From assembly GCF_003854895.1 (NCBI RefSeq), contig NZ_CP033966.1, forward strand, positions 5,518,001-5,582,000: a stretch of DNA of 64,000 nucleotides, in the 5' to 3' direction. Under the pieces are notes generated by a model. That model saw only the letters and a program-made list of their open reading frames with translations, did not search any database and was not told where the DNA came from. Every line of letters starts with the position of its first letter. The first letter of the stretch is position 1. Position numbers and translations under genes: made by a program. Source of the stretch: Pigmentiphaga sp. H8. Lineage in GTDB: Bacteria > Pseudomonadota > Gammaproteobacteria > Burkholderiales > Burkholderiaceae_B. Positions 50,565 through 58,343 of the stretch are shown here, in pieces.

Positions 50565-51977
50565 CTAGCAAGCCGGCGCGGGCGCCGCCGAACCGTCCGC
50601 GTACCGGAAAGGCGCCGGCTGGCGCGACCGGTCATATACCGGCCGCCCCGCCACGTAGGTGGCGCGCACCGCCCGGTCGTCGCCCAGTGTCATCAGCACG
50701 AACAGGCGCTCCATCAGGTCGGTGCAATAGCGCATCCGGAAGTCCATCAAGGGCGTGGATTTCAGATCCAGCACCGCCAGGTCGGCCTCGTAGCCCGGCT
50801 CGATGGCCCCCAGGCGGTCGTCCAGGTACAGCGCGTGCGCGCCGCCCCGGGTCGCCAGGTAGAACGCGTGGGCGGCGGTCAGCCGCGTCTGGTTCAGGGC
50901 CGCCACCTTGTAGGCCTCGTTCAGCGTCTGCAACTGCGAGAAGGCCGTGCCCCCGCCTATGTCCGTGCCCAGCCCCACCCGCACCGGCCGGTCGGCCCGC
51001 TTGGCGTCGAACACCCGGAACAGGCCGCTGCCCAGGAACAGGTTGGAGGTCGGACAGTGCGCCAGCGCCGACCCGGACCGATGGCAGGCGCACAATTCGT
51101 CTTCCGACACGTGCACCGCGTGCGCGAAGATGGCCCGCGGCCCCGCCAGACCGGCGCGCCGGTAAACCTCGAAGTAGTCGCAGCAGTCCGGGAACAGCTC
51201 GGCGACCCAGCCCACCTCGCCCAGGTTCTCGCTCAGGTGGGTCTGCATGTAGGTGCCGGGGTGCTCGCGCCACAGGCGGGCCGCCGACTCCAGCTGCGCC
51301 TGGGACGAGGTCGCCGCGAAGCGCGGGGTAATGCAGTACAGCTGGCGCCCGTTGCCGTGCCACCTGCCGATCAGGCCCCGGGAGTCCTCGTACCCGCCTT
51401 GCACCGTGTCCCGCAGCGCCTCCGGCGCGTTGCGGTCCATCAGCACCTTGCCGGCGATCATGCGCGTGTCGAATCGCTGCGAGGCCTGGAAGAACGCGTC
51501 CACCGACCCGGGATGCACCGTGCAGTACACCGCCGCCGTCGTCGTGCCCGCTCGCAGCAGCTCGCGCAGGAACAGCTCGCTGACCATCGCGGCGTGCGCC
51601 GGGTCGGCGAACTGCTGCTCGGTCACGAAGGTGTACTTGTTCAGCCACTCCAGCAATTGCTCGCCGAAGGCGCCGATCATCTGGGTCTGCGGGTAATGGA
51701 TATGGGTATCGACGAAGCCGGGCAGGATCAGCGCGTCCGGATAGTGCGCCACCGGCATGGAGCCTTCGACCGAGGCGCGCAGCCGGTCGTAGGGGCCGGC
51801 TTCCGCGATGCGGCCGTCCTCGATCACCACCAGCGCATCGGGCAGGTGGGTGTACGAAGCGTGCGGATCCGACAGGAAAGGGTCGGCATGGAAACTCAGC
51901 GTGGCACCGCGCAGGGCGTGGCGGCCGGGGCCGAAGCGGGAGTCGGGGGCGTCAGGGCCCGGGCGGGAGCGGGTCAT
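50565..51977 (-). CDS. guaD: Guanine deaminase
   Basis: A 470-residue zinc amidohydrolase that converts guanine to xanthine. The metal and active-site motifs are FVDTHIHYPQTQMIGAFGEQLLEWLN, QTHLSENLGEVGWV, FAHAVHVSEDE, HCPTSNLFLGSGLF and GLGTDIGGG. ATG 51977 was preferred because GAGGA lies about 7 nt upstream; ATG 51983 is too close to that site. The 5' end overlaps the ABC transporter gene by 26 bp on the same strand, so the two may be co-expressed. No other purine catabolic genes are in view. Confidence 0.94.
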   Translation of the reverse strand: MTRSRPGPDAPDSRFGPGRHALRGATLSFHADPFLSDPHASYTHLPDALVVIEDGRIAEAGPYDRLRASVEGSMPVAHYPDALILPGFVDTHIHYPQTQMIGAFGEQLLEWLNKYTFVTEQQFADPAHAAMVSELFLRELLRAGTTTAAVYCTVHPGSVDAFFQASQRFDTRMIAGKVLMDRNAPEALRDTVQGGYEDSRGLIGRWHGNGRQLYCITPRFAATSSQAQLESAARLWREHPGTYMQTHLSENLGEVGWVAELFPDCCDYFEVYRRAGLAGPRAIFAHAVHVSEDELCACHRSGSALAHCPTSNLFLGSGLFRVFDAKRADRPVRVGLGTDIGGGTAFSQLQTLNEAYKVAALNQTRLTAAHAFYLATRGGAHALYLDDRLGAIEPGYEADLAVLDLKSTPLMDFRMRYCTDLMERLFVLMTLGDDRAVRATYVAGRPVYDRSRQPAPFRYADGSAAPAPAC

Positions 51978-53766
51978 AGGCATCCTCGGGTTCGTCGGCG
52001 GGCAGGTCCCCGGATGTCGGCGCGGCGGGTCGTTCGCCTATCTGCTGCCGCCACATCGCATAGTAAAGGCCCTTGCCTTCCAGCAACCGGGCGTGGCTGC
52101 CGTGCTCCACGATACGCCCTTTTTCCAGCACGAAGATGGTGTCGGCCTGCATCACCGTCGACAGCCGGTGCGCGATCAGGATCGTGATCTGCGTGCGGCG
52201 CGCGCAGATGCGCCGCACCGTCTCGTTGATCTGTTCCTCGGTCAGCGAATCCAGCGCCGAGGTCGCCTCGTCGAAGATCAGCAGCCGGGGCTGGCGGATC
52301 AACGCGCGGGCGATCGACAGGCGCTGCTTCTCGCCACCCGACAGCTTCATGCCCATCTCGCCTATGGCCGTGTCCAGCCCGTCCGGCGACTTGGTCAGCA
52401 GATAGGCGCAGGAGGCCTGTTCCATCGCCGCCACCATTTCCTCGTCGGTGGCGTCGGGCTTGACCAGCCGCAGGTTCTCGCGGATCGTGCCGGCGAACAT
52501 GTGCGCTTCCTGTGTCACGAATCCGATCTGCCTCCGGACGCGGTTGAAGCGCAGTGCCGTCGTGGGCTGGCCGTTGTACGACACCGTCCCGCTGGCCGGC
52601 GGATACAGCCCCACCAGCAGCTTCACCAGGGTCGACTTGCCCGAGCCCGACGGCCCCACGAACGCGATCGTGTCGCCCAGTTGCGCCTCGAACGACACGT
52701 GCTCCAGCGCGTAGTCCGGCGCTCCCTTGTGGCGAAAGCAGACCTGCTCGAAACGCACGTCCCGCACCGGCCCCACGTCCACCGCGCCGGGCGGCCGCCG
52801 CTCCACGGGCTTTTTCATCAGCGCGCCGAAGTTCAGCAGCGAGGCGTCCACCTCGCGATAGGCCAGGATGATGTTCCCCAGTTCCTGCAAAGGCGCGAAG
52901 ATCGCCACCGAAATGAACTGCATCGCGATCAGCTCGCCAGGGCTCAGCACTTCGCGGAAGATCAGCCACAGCAGCGCGAACAGGATGGACAGCCGCAACA
53001 GGCTCAGCGTCATGCCCTGCAGGAAGGACAGCACCCGTATCCGCTTGACCTTCTCCATTTCGAGCGCGAAGATCGCCGCCGTCTGCGCCTGCAGGCGGCG
53101 GATTTCCGGATAAGTCAGCCCCAGACTCTTGATCAGCTCCACATTGCGCAGGGACTCCGTGATGAAGCCCGAATTGCGGTTCGTCTCGCGCACGATGGAA
53201 CGCTGCTGGGTCTTGATCTCGCGGCTGAGCAAACCGGTCAGGCCGCCCAGCAGCAGCACGCCGACCAGGAACACCGGCACCAGCAGCCAGTTCTTCGTGA
53301 CCGAATACCAGGTCAGGAACCCCACCCCCACCACCGCCGCGAACACCGTGTTGATGAAGGTGTTGATGAAACGCTCGCTGTCGGCCCGGACCTTCTGCAA
53401 CAGGGACAGGATCTCGCCGCTGCGCAGGTCCTCGAACTCCTGGAAGCGCAGGCGCAGCACCTGCCGCAGGCCGTCATTGAAAAGATGCGTGCCCAGCTTC
53501 TGCACCACCAGCCGGGTGGTGTATTCCTGCAGGGCGCGGGCCAGCCGGGACAGGATGGCGATCCCCACCGCCAGGGCCAGCAGCCCCAGCACGCCGCTGA
53601 CCAGCTCGTGTTCGGTCTTGCCGGCGCGATTGATCGCGTACTCGTCGATGATGCGCCCGAAGATGATGGGATCGACCAGGGCCAGGACCTGCGAGGCGCC
53701 GGCCAGCAGCAGCGCGACGAAGGCCAGGGAGCGGTGGGGCTTGAGGTAGGTCCACAGGAGGTACAT
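51952..53766 (-). CDS. ABC half-transporter (membrane plus ATPase domains)
   Basis: A 604-residue exporter of the MsbA/McjD fold. Six membrane helices (about 10-310) are followed by an ATPase with Walker A GPSGSGKST, Q-loop GFVTQEAHMFAGTIRENL, signature LSGGEKQRLSIARAL, Walker B LLIFDEATSALD and switch His in IAHRLST. It probably works as a homodimer; the substrate may be a lipid, peptide or drug. ATG 53766 follows GGGGA. The last 26 bp overlap the guanine deaminase gene. Confidence 0.92.
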   Translation of the reverse strand: MYLLWTYLKPHRSLAFVALLLAGASQVLALVDPIIFGRIIDEYAINRAGKTEHELVSGVLGLLALAVGIAILSRLARALQEYTTRLVVQKLGTHLFNDGLRQVLRLRFQEFEDLRSGEILSLLQKVRADSERFINTFINTVFAAVVGVGFLTWYSVTKNWLLVPVFLVGVLLLGGLTGLLSREIKTQQRSIVRETNRNSGFITESLRNVELIKSLGLTYPEIRRLQAQTAAIFALEMEKVKRIRVLSFLQGMTLSLLRLSILFALLWLIFREVLSPGELIAMQFISVAIFAPLQELGNIILAYREVDASLLNFGALMKKPVERRPPGAVDVGPVRDVRFEQVCFRHKGAPDYALEHVSFEAQLGDTIAFVGPSGSGKSTLVKLLVGLYPPASGTVSYNGQPTTALRFNRVRRQIGFVTQEAHMFAGTIRENLRLVKPDATDEEMVAAMEQASCAYLLTKSPDGLDTAIGEMGMKLSGGEKQRLSIARALIRQPRLLIFDEATSALDSLTEEQINETVRRICARRTQITILIAHRLSTVMQADTIFVLEKGRIVEHGSHARLLEGKGLYYAMWRQQIGERPAAPTSGDLPADEPEDAYDPLPPGP

Positions 53767-53790
53767 GCAGGTCCCCGGAGCGGCATCAAG

Positions 53791-53807
53791 GGCGAAATCC
53801 GTGCCAA
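53791..53807 (-). promoter_or_regulatory. Sigma-54-like -24/-12 element ahead of the ABC transporter
   Basis: On the minus strand TTGGCACGGATTTCGCC matches the sigma-54 consensus YTGGCACG-R-N3-TTGCW except for one T to C in the -12 block and the final W. It lies 25 nt upstream of the ABC transporter start codon, leaving a short leader of about 14 nt. No bEBP activator gene is near. Confidence 0.35.
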
Positions 53808-53886
53808 CCCGAAGCATACCTGCGTCCAGCCATGAAAACCGCCACGGCCCGGCGGCACCGGCCGCCCGCCACGCCCGTCCGCGTGC

Positions 53887-54585
53887 CTACGGCCTTGCCT
53901 TGCTCAGCAGTCGGCCGGCCAGGAAATCGATGGCATCGCCCAGGCGCTCGCCTTCCAGCGCGCGATGCGGTCCCGGGTACGCGACCAGCCGCTTGTCCCG
54001 CGAGCCCAGGGCGTCGAACAGCCGCGCCGTACCTTCCCGATCGAAGAACTCGTCGTCCCATTGCTGGGTGAACCAGATCGGACATTCGATCCGCGCGGCG
54101 AACCCGGCAAGATGGTCGCTGGCCGCGTAATTGGCGCTCCACAGACCGATGGCCGCCGCTTGCACGCGGCGATCCGACGCCAGGTAGGGAATGCCGTAGG
54201 CCGTACCCATCGAAACGCCGATATAGCCGACCGGCAAGCCCTCCCACCCGCGCGTTGCCGTCAGATGGTCGAGCGCGGCAGTCATTTCCCGCGCCATGCT
54301 CGTCCTGCCCAGCCCAGTCCGCCAAGCCGCGCGGAAATACCGCCGGGCGGCCTCCGGATCCCGGCTTCCGTCGGGGCTGCGTTCCCCGTGCACCGGGCCG
54401 TCTATAGCCAGCACGGCCATCCCCCGAGGCACGAGCCGGTCGACGATGGCAAGGACCGCGTCGGCTTCCTTGTGGCCGCTGCCCCCGTGGCAGGCTTGGA
54501 CGATGGCACTGGGCCGTTTTTCGGGCGTCCATAACGCAGCCGGAATCGAGGCGCCATCGTGAGCGAAACCATAGCGTTCGAGCAT
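53887..54585 (-). CDS. Alpha/beta-hydrolase (dienelactone-hydrolase-like)
   Basis: A 232-residue cytosolic hydrolase. Oxyanion and nucleophile region: CHGGSGHKEADAVLAIVDRLVPRG and YIGVSMGTAYGIPYLA, with the catalytic Ser in GVSMG. The acid lies near FTQQWDDEFFD and the His in YPGPHRALEGERL. Last gene of the cupin - Bug - hydrolase unit; it could open an ester or lactone derived from the imported compound. The exact substrate is unknown. Confidence 0.85.
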   Translation of the reverse strand: MLERYGFAHDGASIPAALWTPEKRPSAIVQACHGGSGHKEADAVLAIVDRLVPRGMAVLAIDGPVHGERSPDGSRDPEAARRYFRAAWRTGLGRTSMAREMTAALDHLTATRGWEGLPVGYIGVSMGTAYGIPYLASDRRVQAAAIGLWSANYAASDHLAGFAARIECPIWFTQQWDDEFFDREGTARLFDALGSRDKRLVAYPGPHRALEGERLGDAIDFLAGRLLSKARP

Positions 54586-54604
54586 GATCGCCTGCCGATC
54601 CGGG

Positions 54605-55567
54605 TCAGTTGATGAACCCGTTGGTGGCCTTGACCACGACGGCCCACCGCTGGACTTCCTCGCCGATTTTCATCCCGAACTGATCCGGCGAACTCTCCGC
54701 CACCGCGATCCCCAGTTTCTTGAACTGGGCCTGGATCCGGTCACTGCGCAACGCCGCTCGCAGGGCCTGGGAAAGTCGCTGCACGATAGCGGGATCGGTG
54801 TCTTTCGTCGTCACCAGCCCAAGAAATCCGGGGGCGATGAATTCCGGCACGGTCTCGGCCGCGGCCGGAATTTCGGGAAAATATGGCGACCGCTCACCGG
54901 AACTGGTCAGCGCCACCACCCTCACCCTACCGTCGGCCACGTACGGAAGCACCGTCTCCGCCGCCACCATCATGGCGTCGATCCTGCCAGCCACGAGGTC
55001 CGTCAGCGCCGGGGCGTTCCCCTTGTACGATATGGTCGCGAAATCGGTGCGGCTGGTCATCGCGAAGTATGCGGCGGTAGGCCCGGCACCGGCCACGGCG
55101 AAATTGACCTTGCCCGGATGCCGCCGCATGTAGGCAACCATTTCCGCGAGATCCTTGGCGGGGAAATCGGGACGCACGACCAGGAAATTCGCGCTTCGAC
55201 CGACTTCGCCCACCGGGGCGAAATCCTTCTCGAGGTCATAGTCGATCTGGCGATAGGCTGTCTTGTTCAAGGCCAGCAGATGCGACACCATCAGCAGCGT
55301 GTAGCCGTCCCGCGGCGCCCGGGCAGCCGCCGACGCGCCGATGTTGCCGCCCGCCCCGGGTCGATTCTCCACCGCGATGGGCTGCCCCAGTTCGTCCGAC
55401 ATGCGCTCGGCAACCGCCCGAGCCACCACGTCAGTCAGTCCTCCGGGCGCGAACGGCACCACCAGGCGCAGCGGCCTCTCCGGCCAGCCGTCCGCCAGCG
55501 CGAGCGACGCGCTGCAACACCACAAGCCAGCCGCCACCAGGATCTTCCATCCAGCAAGGTTCCGCAT
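54605..55567 (-). CDS. Bug/TctC-family periplasmic solute receptor
   Basis: A 320-residue receptor with a Sec leader (ILVAAGLWCCSASLALA). Signatures: LRLVVPFAPGGLTDVVARAVAERM, IAVENRPGAGGNIGA, KVNFAVAGAGPTAAYFAM and ISYKGNAPALTDLVAG. GGAGAG lies before ATG 55567. It is more divergent than the others in the central block, where VPYKG becomes ISYKG. It sits between a two-domain cupin and a hydrolase. Confidence 0.9.
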   Translation of the reverse strand: MRNLAGWKILVAAGLWCCSASLALADGWPERPLRLVVPFAPGGLTDVVARAVAERMSDELGQPIAVENRPGAGGNIGASAAARAPRDGYTLLMVSHLLALNKTAYRQIDYDLEKDFAPVGEVGRSANFLVVRPDFPAKDLAEMVAYMRRHPGKVNFAVAGAGPTAAYFAMTSRTDFATISYKGNAPALTDLVAGRIDAMMVAAETVLPYVADGRVRVVALTSSGERSPYFPEIPAAAETVPEFIAPGFLGLVTTKDTDPAIVQRLSQALRAALRSDRIQAQFKKLGIAVAESSPDQFGMKIGEEVQRWAVVVKATNGFIN

Positions 55568-55602
55568 CGGACTCTCCAGCAAACTGCGATCCGCCGCCCG
55601 GA

Positions 55603-56466
55603 TCAAGCGACCGTAGAGAAATCGGGAGACCGGTAGGTCACGCTGTCCACGGATTGCCGGTTCCAGCCTCCGACCAGCGCCAGCATGTGGAACTGGCGGG
55701 CATTCCCGTTCGTGAATCCTCGCATCAGCCCGATCGGCATCGATACGATCTCGTGCGGCGCCAGCCTTATCCGGCTCTCGGCCTCGTCACCCCAAAACAA
55801 ATCCAGGTCACCATCCAGCGGAACGAAGATCTCCTCGGTCGCGTGGGCATGCAGCGAGGCGCCCTTGCCTGCCTCCATCTCGATGATGCTCATCGAGAAC
55901 GGAAACTCGAAGGGCAGCGCGGGCAAATGATGCGCCCCGACGCTGATGCCGCGGTTGACCAGCTTGAAAACACGTTTCTCCAGACCGGGCGTATTGCTGG
56001 TGGCGAAGGCATCGTCGTAGCCTTTCACCTCGCCCCAGCGTGCGATGCGCCGGCCTTCGAACGGACCATCCACCGTCGGCGTGCGTCCAGTGTCGCGATA
56101 GGCCTGGGGATCGGCAGCAAGCAGCAACAGTCGGGCCGGAGCCGTACCTGAGTTGCGCACCTGCGTGGGTTTGCCGGAAGCCAGCGCCACGCAGTCCCAG
56201 CGTTTCGCACTCACCGTGCCGCCATCTTGCTGGACGGCGGCTTCGCCCTGCAAACAGAAAAGAGCCTGGTCCGCATCGCTCGGCGCGATGTCCAGGCCTT
56301 CGCCTGGTCCGACCTGGCACAGGCTAAGCCGAAAACTGTGCCGTCCGGCGATGACTGCGTCCCCGGGCCCGGCGAAATCGAATATCGGAATCACCTGGGA
56401 TACGTGATCTGCCGGCGGCTTCGCTATCCGGCTGGTCGCGAGTTCGAATGCGGACGGGCTGGCCAC
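55603..56466 (-). CDS. Two-domain cupin protein
   Basis: A 287-residue protein with two cupin folds. The C-terminal one (about 140-285) has ARWGEVKGYDDAFATSNTPGLEKRVFKLVNRG, LHAHATEEIFVPLDGDLDLFWGD and MPIGLMRGFTNGNARQF and is paralogous to the single cupin at 22800-23324. The N-terminal domain (20-130) lacks the usual HxH motif and may not bind metal. The start is GTG 56466 behind AAGGAG. First gene of the cupin - Bug - hydrolase unit and divergent from a LysR gene. Function is unknown. Confidence 0.85.
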   Translation of the reverse strand: MASPSAFELATSRIAKPPADHVSQVIPIFDFAGPGDAVIAGRHSFRLSLCQVGPGEGLDIAPSDADQALFCLQGEAAVQQDGGTVSAKRWDCVALASGKPTQVRNSGTAPARLLLLAADPQAYRDTGRTPTVDGPFEGRRIARWGEVKGYDDAFATSNTPGLEKRVFKLVNRGISVGAHHLPALPFEFPFSMSIIEMEAGKGASLHAHATEEIFVPLDGDLDLFWGDEAESRIRLAPHEIVSMPIGLMRGFTNGNARQFHMLALVGGWNRQSVDSVTYRSPDFSTVA

Positions 56467-56565
56467 TGGAATCTCCTTTCAGGACTGACCGGGCACCCCA
56501 GCCTGAGGCAGGCAGGACAAAAGGCATTCTAGCCAGCCAGCCCATGGCTAACTATGATCCATGAT

Positions 56566-56580
56566 GAATAACCGTTATTC
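56566..56580. promoter_or_regulatory. LysR-gene operator candidate
   Basis: GAATAAC-C-GTTATTC is a perfect 7-bp inverted repeat with a 1-bp centre in the divergent region between the two-domain cupin and the LysR gene. It is centred about 54 bp upstream of a TAGAAT -10 (minus strand, 56531-56526), similar geometry to the operator at 39924. Confidence 0.6.
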
Positions 56581-56602
56581 GGTGCTGCGGACAAGGAATT
56601 TC

Positions 56603-57538
56603 ATGGACAACCCTGCTCTCGAGAACGTCGACGTGCGCCTGCTGCGCATCCTCCTTGTTCTTCTTTCCGAAAGAAGCGTGTCGCGCTCGGCCCAGAAACT
56701 CGACATGAGCCAACCCGCCATGAGCCATGTCCTGAACCGGCTGCGCCGCCTGTTCGCCGATCCGCTCCTGACGCGCAGCCGCAACGGCATGATCCATACC
56801 CAACGCGCCAAGGAAATCGAGCCCATGGTGCGAGACTTGCTCGAGAGATTCGATCGACTGATGGCCCACGAAGAGAAATTCGACCCCGCCACCTCCCGGC
56901 GCCGATTCGTCGTGACGTCGGCTCCCTATACCGAGCACGTCCTGCTGCCCGGACTGGTCCGCCGGGTACGCGAACATGCGCCGGGAGTCAGGATGGAGCT
57001 CAAGCCGCCCCATTACGGCCATGCGCACGAACAGCTCGAAAGCGGAGAAGTCGACCTGCGGCTGGCCTGGGGGCAGGGGCCGCCTCCCTTATCCTTACGA
57101 TCAGTCCTGCTCTTCCATGACAGGATCGTCTGCGTGTCGGACAAGCGGCGCAACGGCAAGGGAGGCCCCTTGAGCATCGCGGAATATCTGGCCGCATCCC
57201 ACATCCGCGCCCAAGGCGCGGAGCGCACCACCACGGGCAAGGCGGTCGACAGCGCCGTTGCCCAATATGGAACGACGCTTTCGATCGCGCTTCTGGTGCA
57301 GGACTATCTATCCGTTCCCCGCATGGTGGAAGGCACCGATTTCGTAGTGACCATTCCCCAGCGCCTTGCGCGGGATGTCGTCGCTCACGCCTCGCACCTG
57401 GAAATCACCGAACCGCCGCTGCGCCTGCCCAGGGTCAGGATGATGGGCTACTGGCACGAACGTAGCCACACCGACCCCGCACATCGATGGTTCAGGAGTC
57501 TGGCCATTGCGGCCAGCCGGGATCTTGGCCCCGCGTAG
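56603..57538 (+). CDS. LysR-family transcriptional regulator
   Basis: A 311-residue regulator. ATG 56603 was chosen because AAGGA lies 5 nt upstream; ATGs at 56561 and 56564 would add 13-14 residues but have no ribosome site and run through the dyad. The HTH is NVDVRLLRILLVLLSERSVSRSAQKLDMSQPAMSHVLNRLRRLFADPLLTRS, of the NodD/NahR-like subgroup, followed by a ligand-binding domain starting near residue 90 (RRFVVTSAPYTEHVLLPGLV). It is divergent from the cupin - Bug - hydrolase unit. Its 3' end overlaps the IclR gene by 47 bp, tail to tail. Confidence 0.9.
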   Translation: MDNPALENVDVRLLRILLVLLSERSVSRSAQKLDMSQPAMSHVLNRLRRLFADPLLTRSRNGMIHTQRAKEIEPMVRDLLERFDRLMAHEEKFDPATSRRRFVVTSAPYTEHVLLPGLVRRVREHAPGVRMELKPPHYGHAHEQLESGEVDLRLAWGQGPPPLSLRSVLLFHDRIVCVSDKRRNGKGGPLSIAEYLAASHIRAQGAERTTTGKAVDSAVAQYGTTLSIALLVQDYLSVPRMVEGTDFVVTIPQRLARDVVAHASHLEITEPPLRLPRVRMMGYWHERSHTDPAHRWFRSLAIAASRDLGPA

Positions 57539-58301
57539 GCACCCCGGCCCGCATGGCCGCCTGGCCCTGCAACGCCACGCCTATCTGCCGCAGGCGGTCC
57601 ACCACCTCGTCGCGCTGGCGGGCAATGGCATCTTCGGGGCCGCCCAGGCCGATGGCCAGGTCCATCTGGCCCGGCACGGGCGGAAGCGCCATGGCGATGA
57701 CGTTGCGCCCCGCCACCACCCGCCCCCGGCTTTCGGCCCAGCCTCGTTCGCGGCAGGCCTCGATGTCCGCCAGCAACTCGGGCACCGCGACCTTGCAGGC
57801 GGGATCGGTTTCCTGCGCGTTCGCGCGCCGGGCGATCAGCGAGATCTCGGTGTTGCGCAGTCCAGCCAGCAGTATCTTGCCGACCGCCGCCCGGCACACC
57901 GGCCGCAGGATGCCGGTGGCGTATGGCGGCAAGCCAGTGGTTTCGGCACACAGAGTCACGATGTAGCGCACATGGATGCCCTGCCGCATGCCGAGCAGCA
58001 CCGAATGCCCGAACTCGCGCCGCAACCCTTCCAGCAATGAAATAAGGCTGCCGTTGCCGAAGATCTCGTCGTGCACCCACGACCCGAGCAGCATCACGCG
58101 CAAGGTCGGGTAGTAGGTACGGGTGGGCGGATCGTAGCGCAGATAGCCTTGCGCCAGCAGGCTCTTGAGCAGCAGCGAGGTACTGGATTGCGGATAGCCC
58201 AGGCACTGCGACAGTTCCTTGACCGTCGTGGCCGCATGGGTTTGGGCGAAGAACTCGAAGATCTCCAGTACCCGCCGCGCCGACTTGATCGTCCCTTCCA
58301 T
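57492..58301 (-). CDS. IclR-family transcriptional regulator
   Basis: A 269-residue regulator. The N-terminal winged helix has TIKSARRVLEIFEFFAQTHAATTVKELSQCLGYPQSSTSLLLKSLLAQGYL. The effector domain has LPPYATGILRPVCRAAVGKILLAGL and GRVVAGRNVIAMALPPVPGQMDLAIGLGGPED. It is the last gene after the HMGL-like, hydratase and CoA-transferase genes on the same strand, so it probably controls that catabolic unit. GGAG lies unusually close to the ATG (2 nt), so the start may be slightly misplaced. Confidence 0.88.
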   Translation of the reverse strand: MEGTIKSARRVLEIFEFFAQTHAATTVKELSQCLGYPQSSTSLLLKSLLAQGYLRYDPPTRTYYPTLRVMLLGSWVHDEIFGNGSLISLLEGLRREFGHSVLLGMRQGIHVRYIVTLCAETTGLPPYATGILRPVCRAAVGKILLAGLRNTEISLIARRANAQETDPACKVAVPELLADIEACRERGWAESRGRVVAGRNVIAMALPPVPGQMDLAIGLGGPEDAIARQRDEVVDRLRQIGVALQGQAAMRAGVPTRGQDPGWPQWPDS

Positions 58302-58343
58302 ATCTCCACGCCTCGTACCGTCCAGCGCGGCGGCCGGGTCCCG

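Noticed and set aside
51808..53835. A 675-residue plus-strand open frame
   Set aside because: It is antisense to the ABC transporter and guanine deaminase genes, whose motifs are complete on the minus strand.
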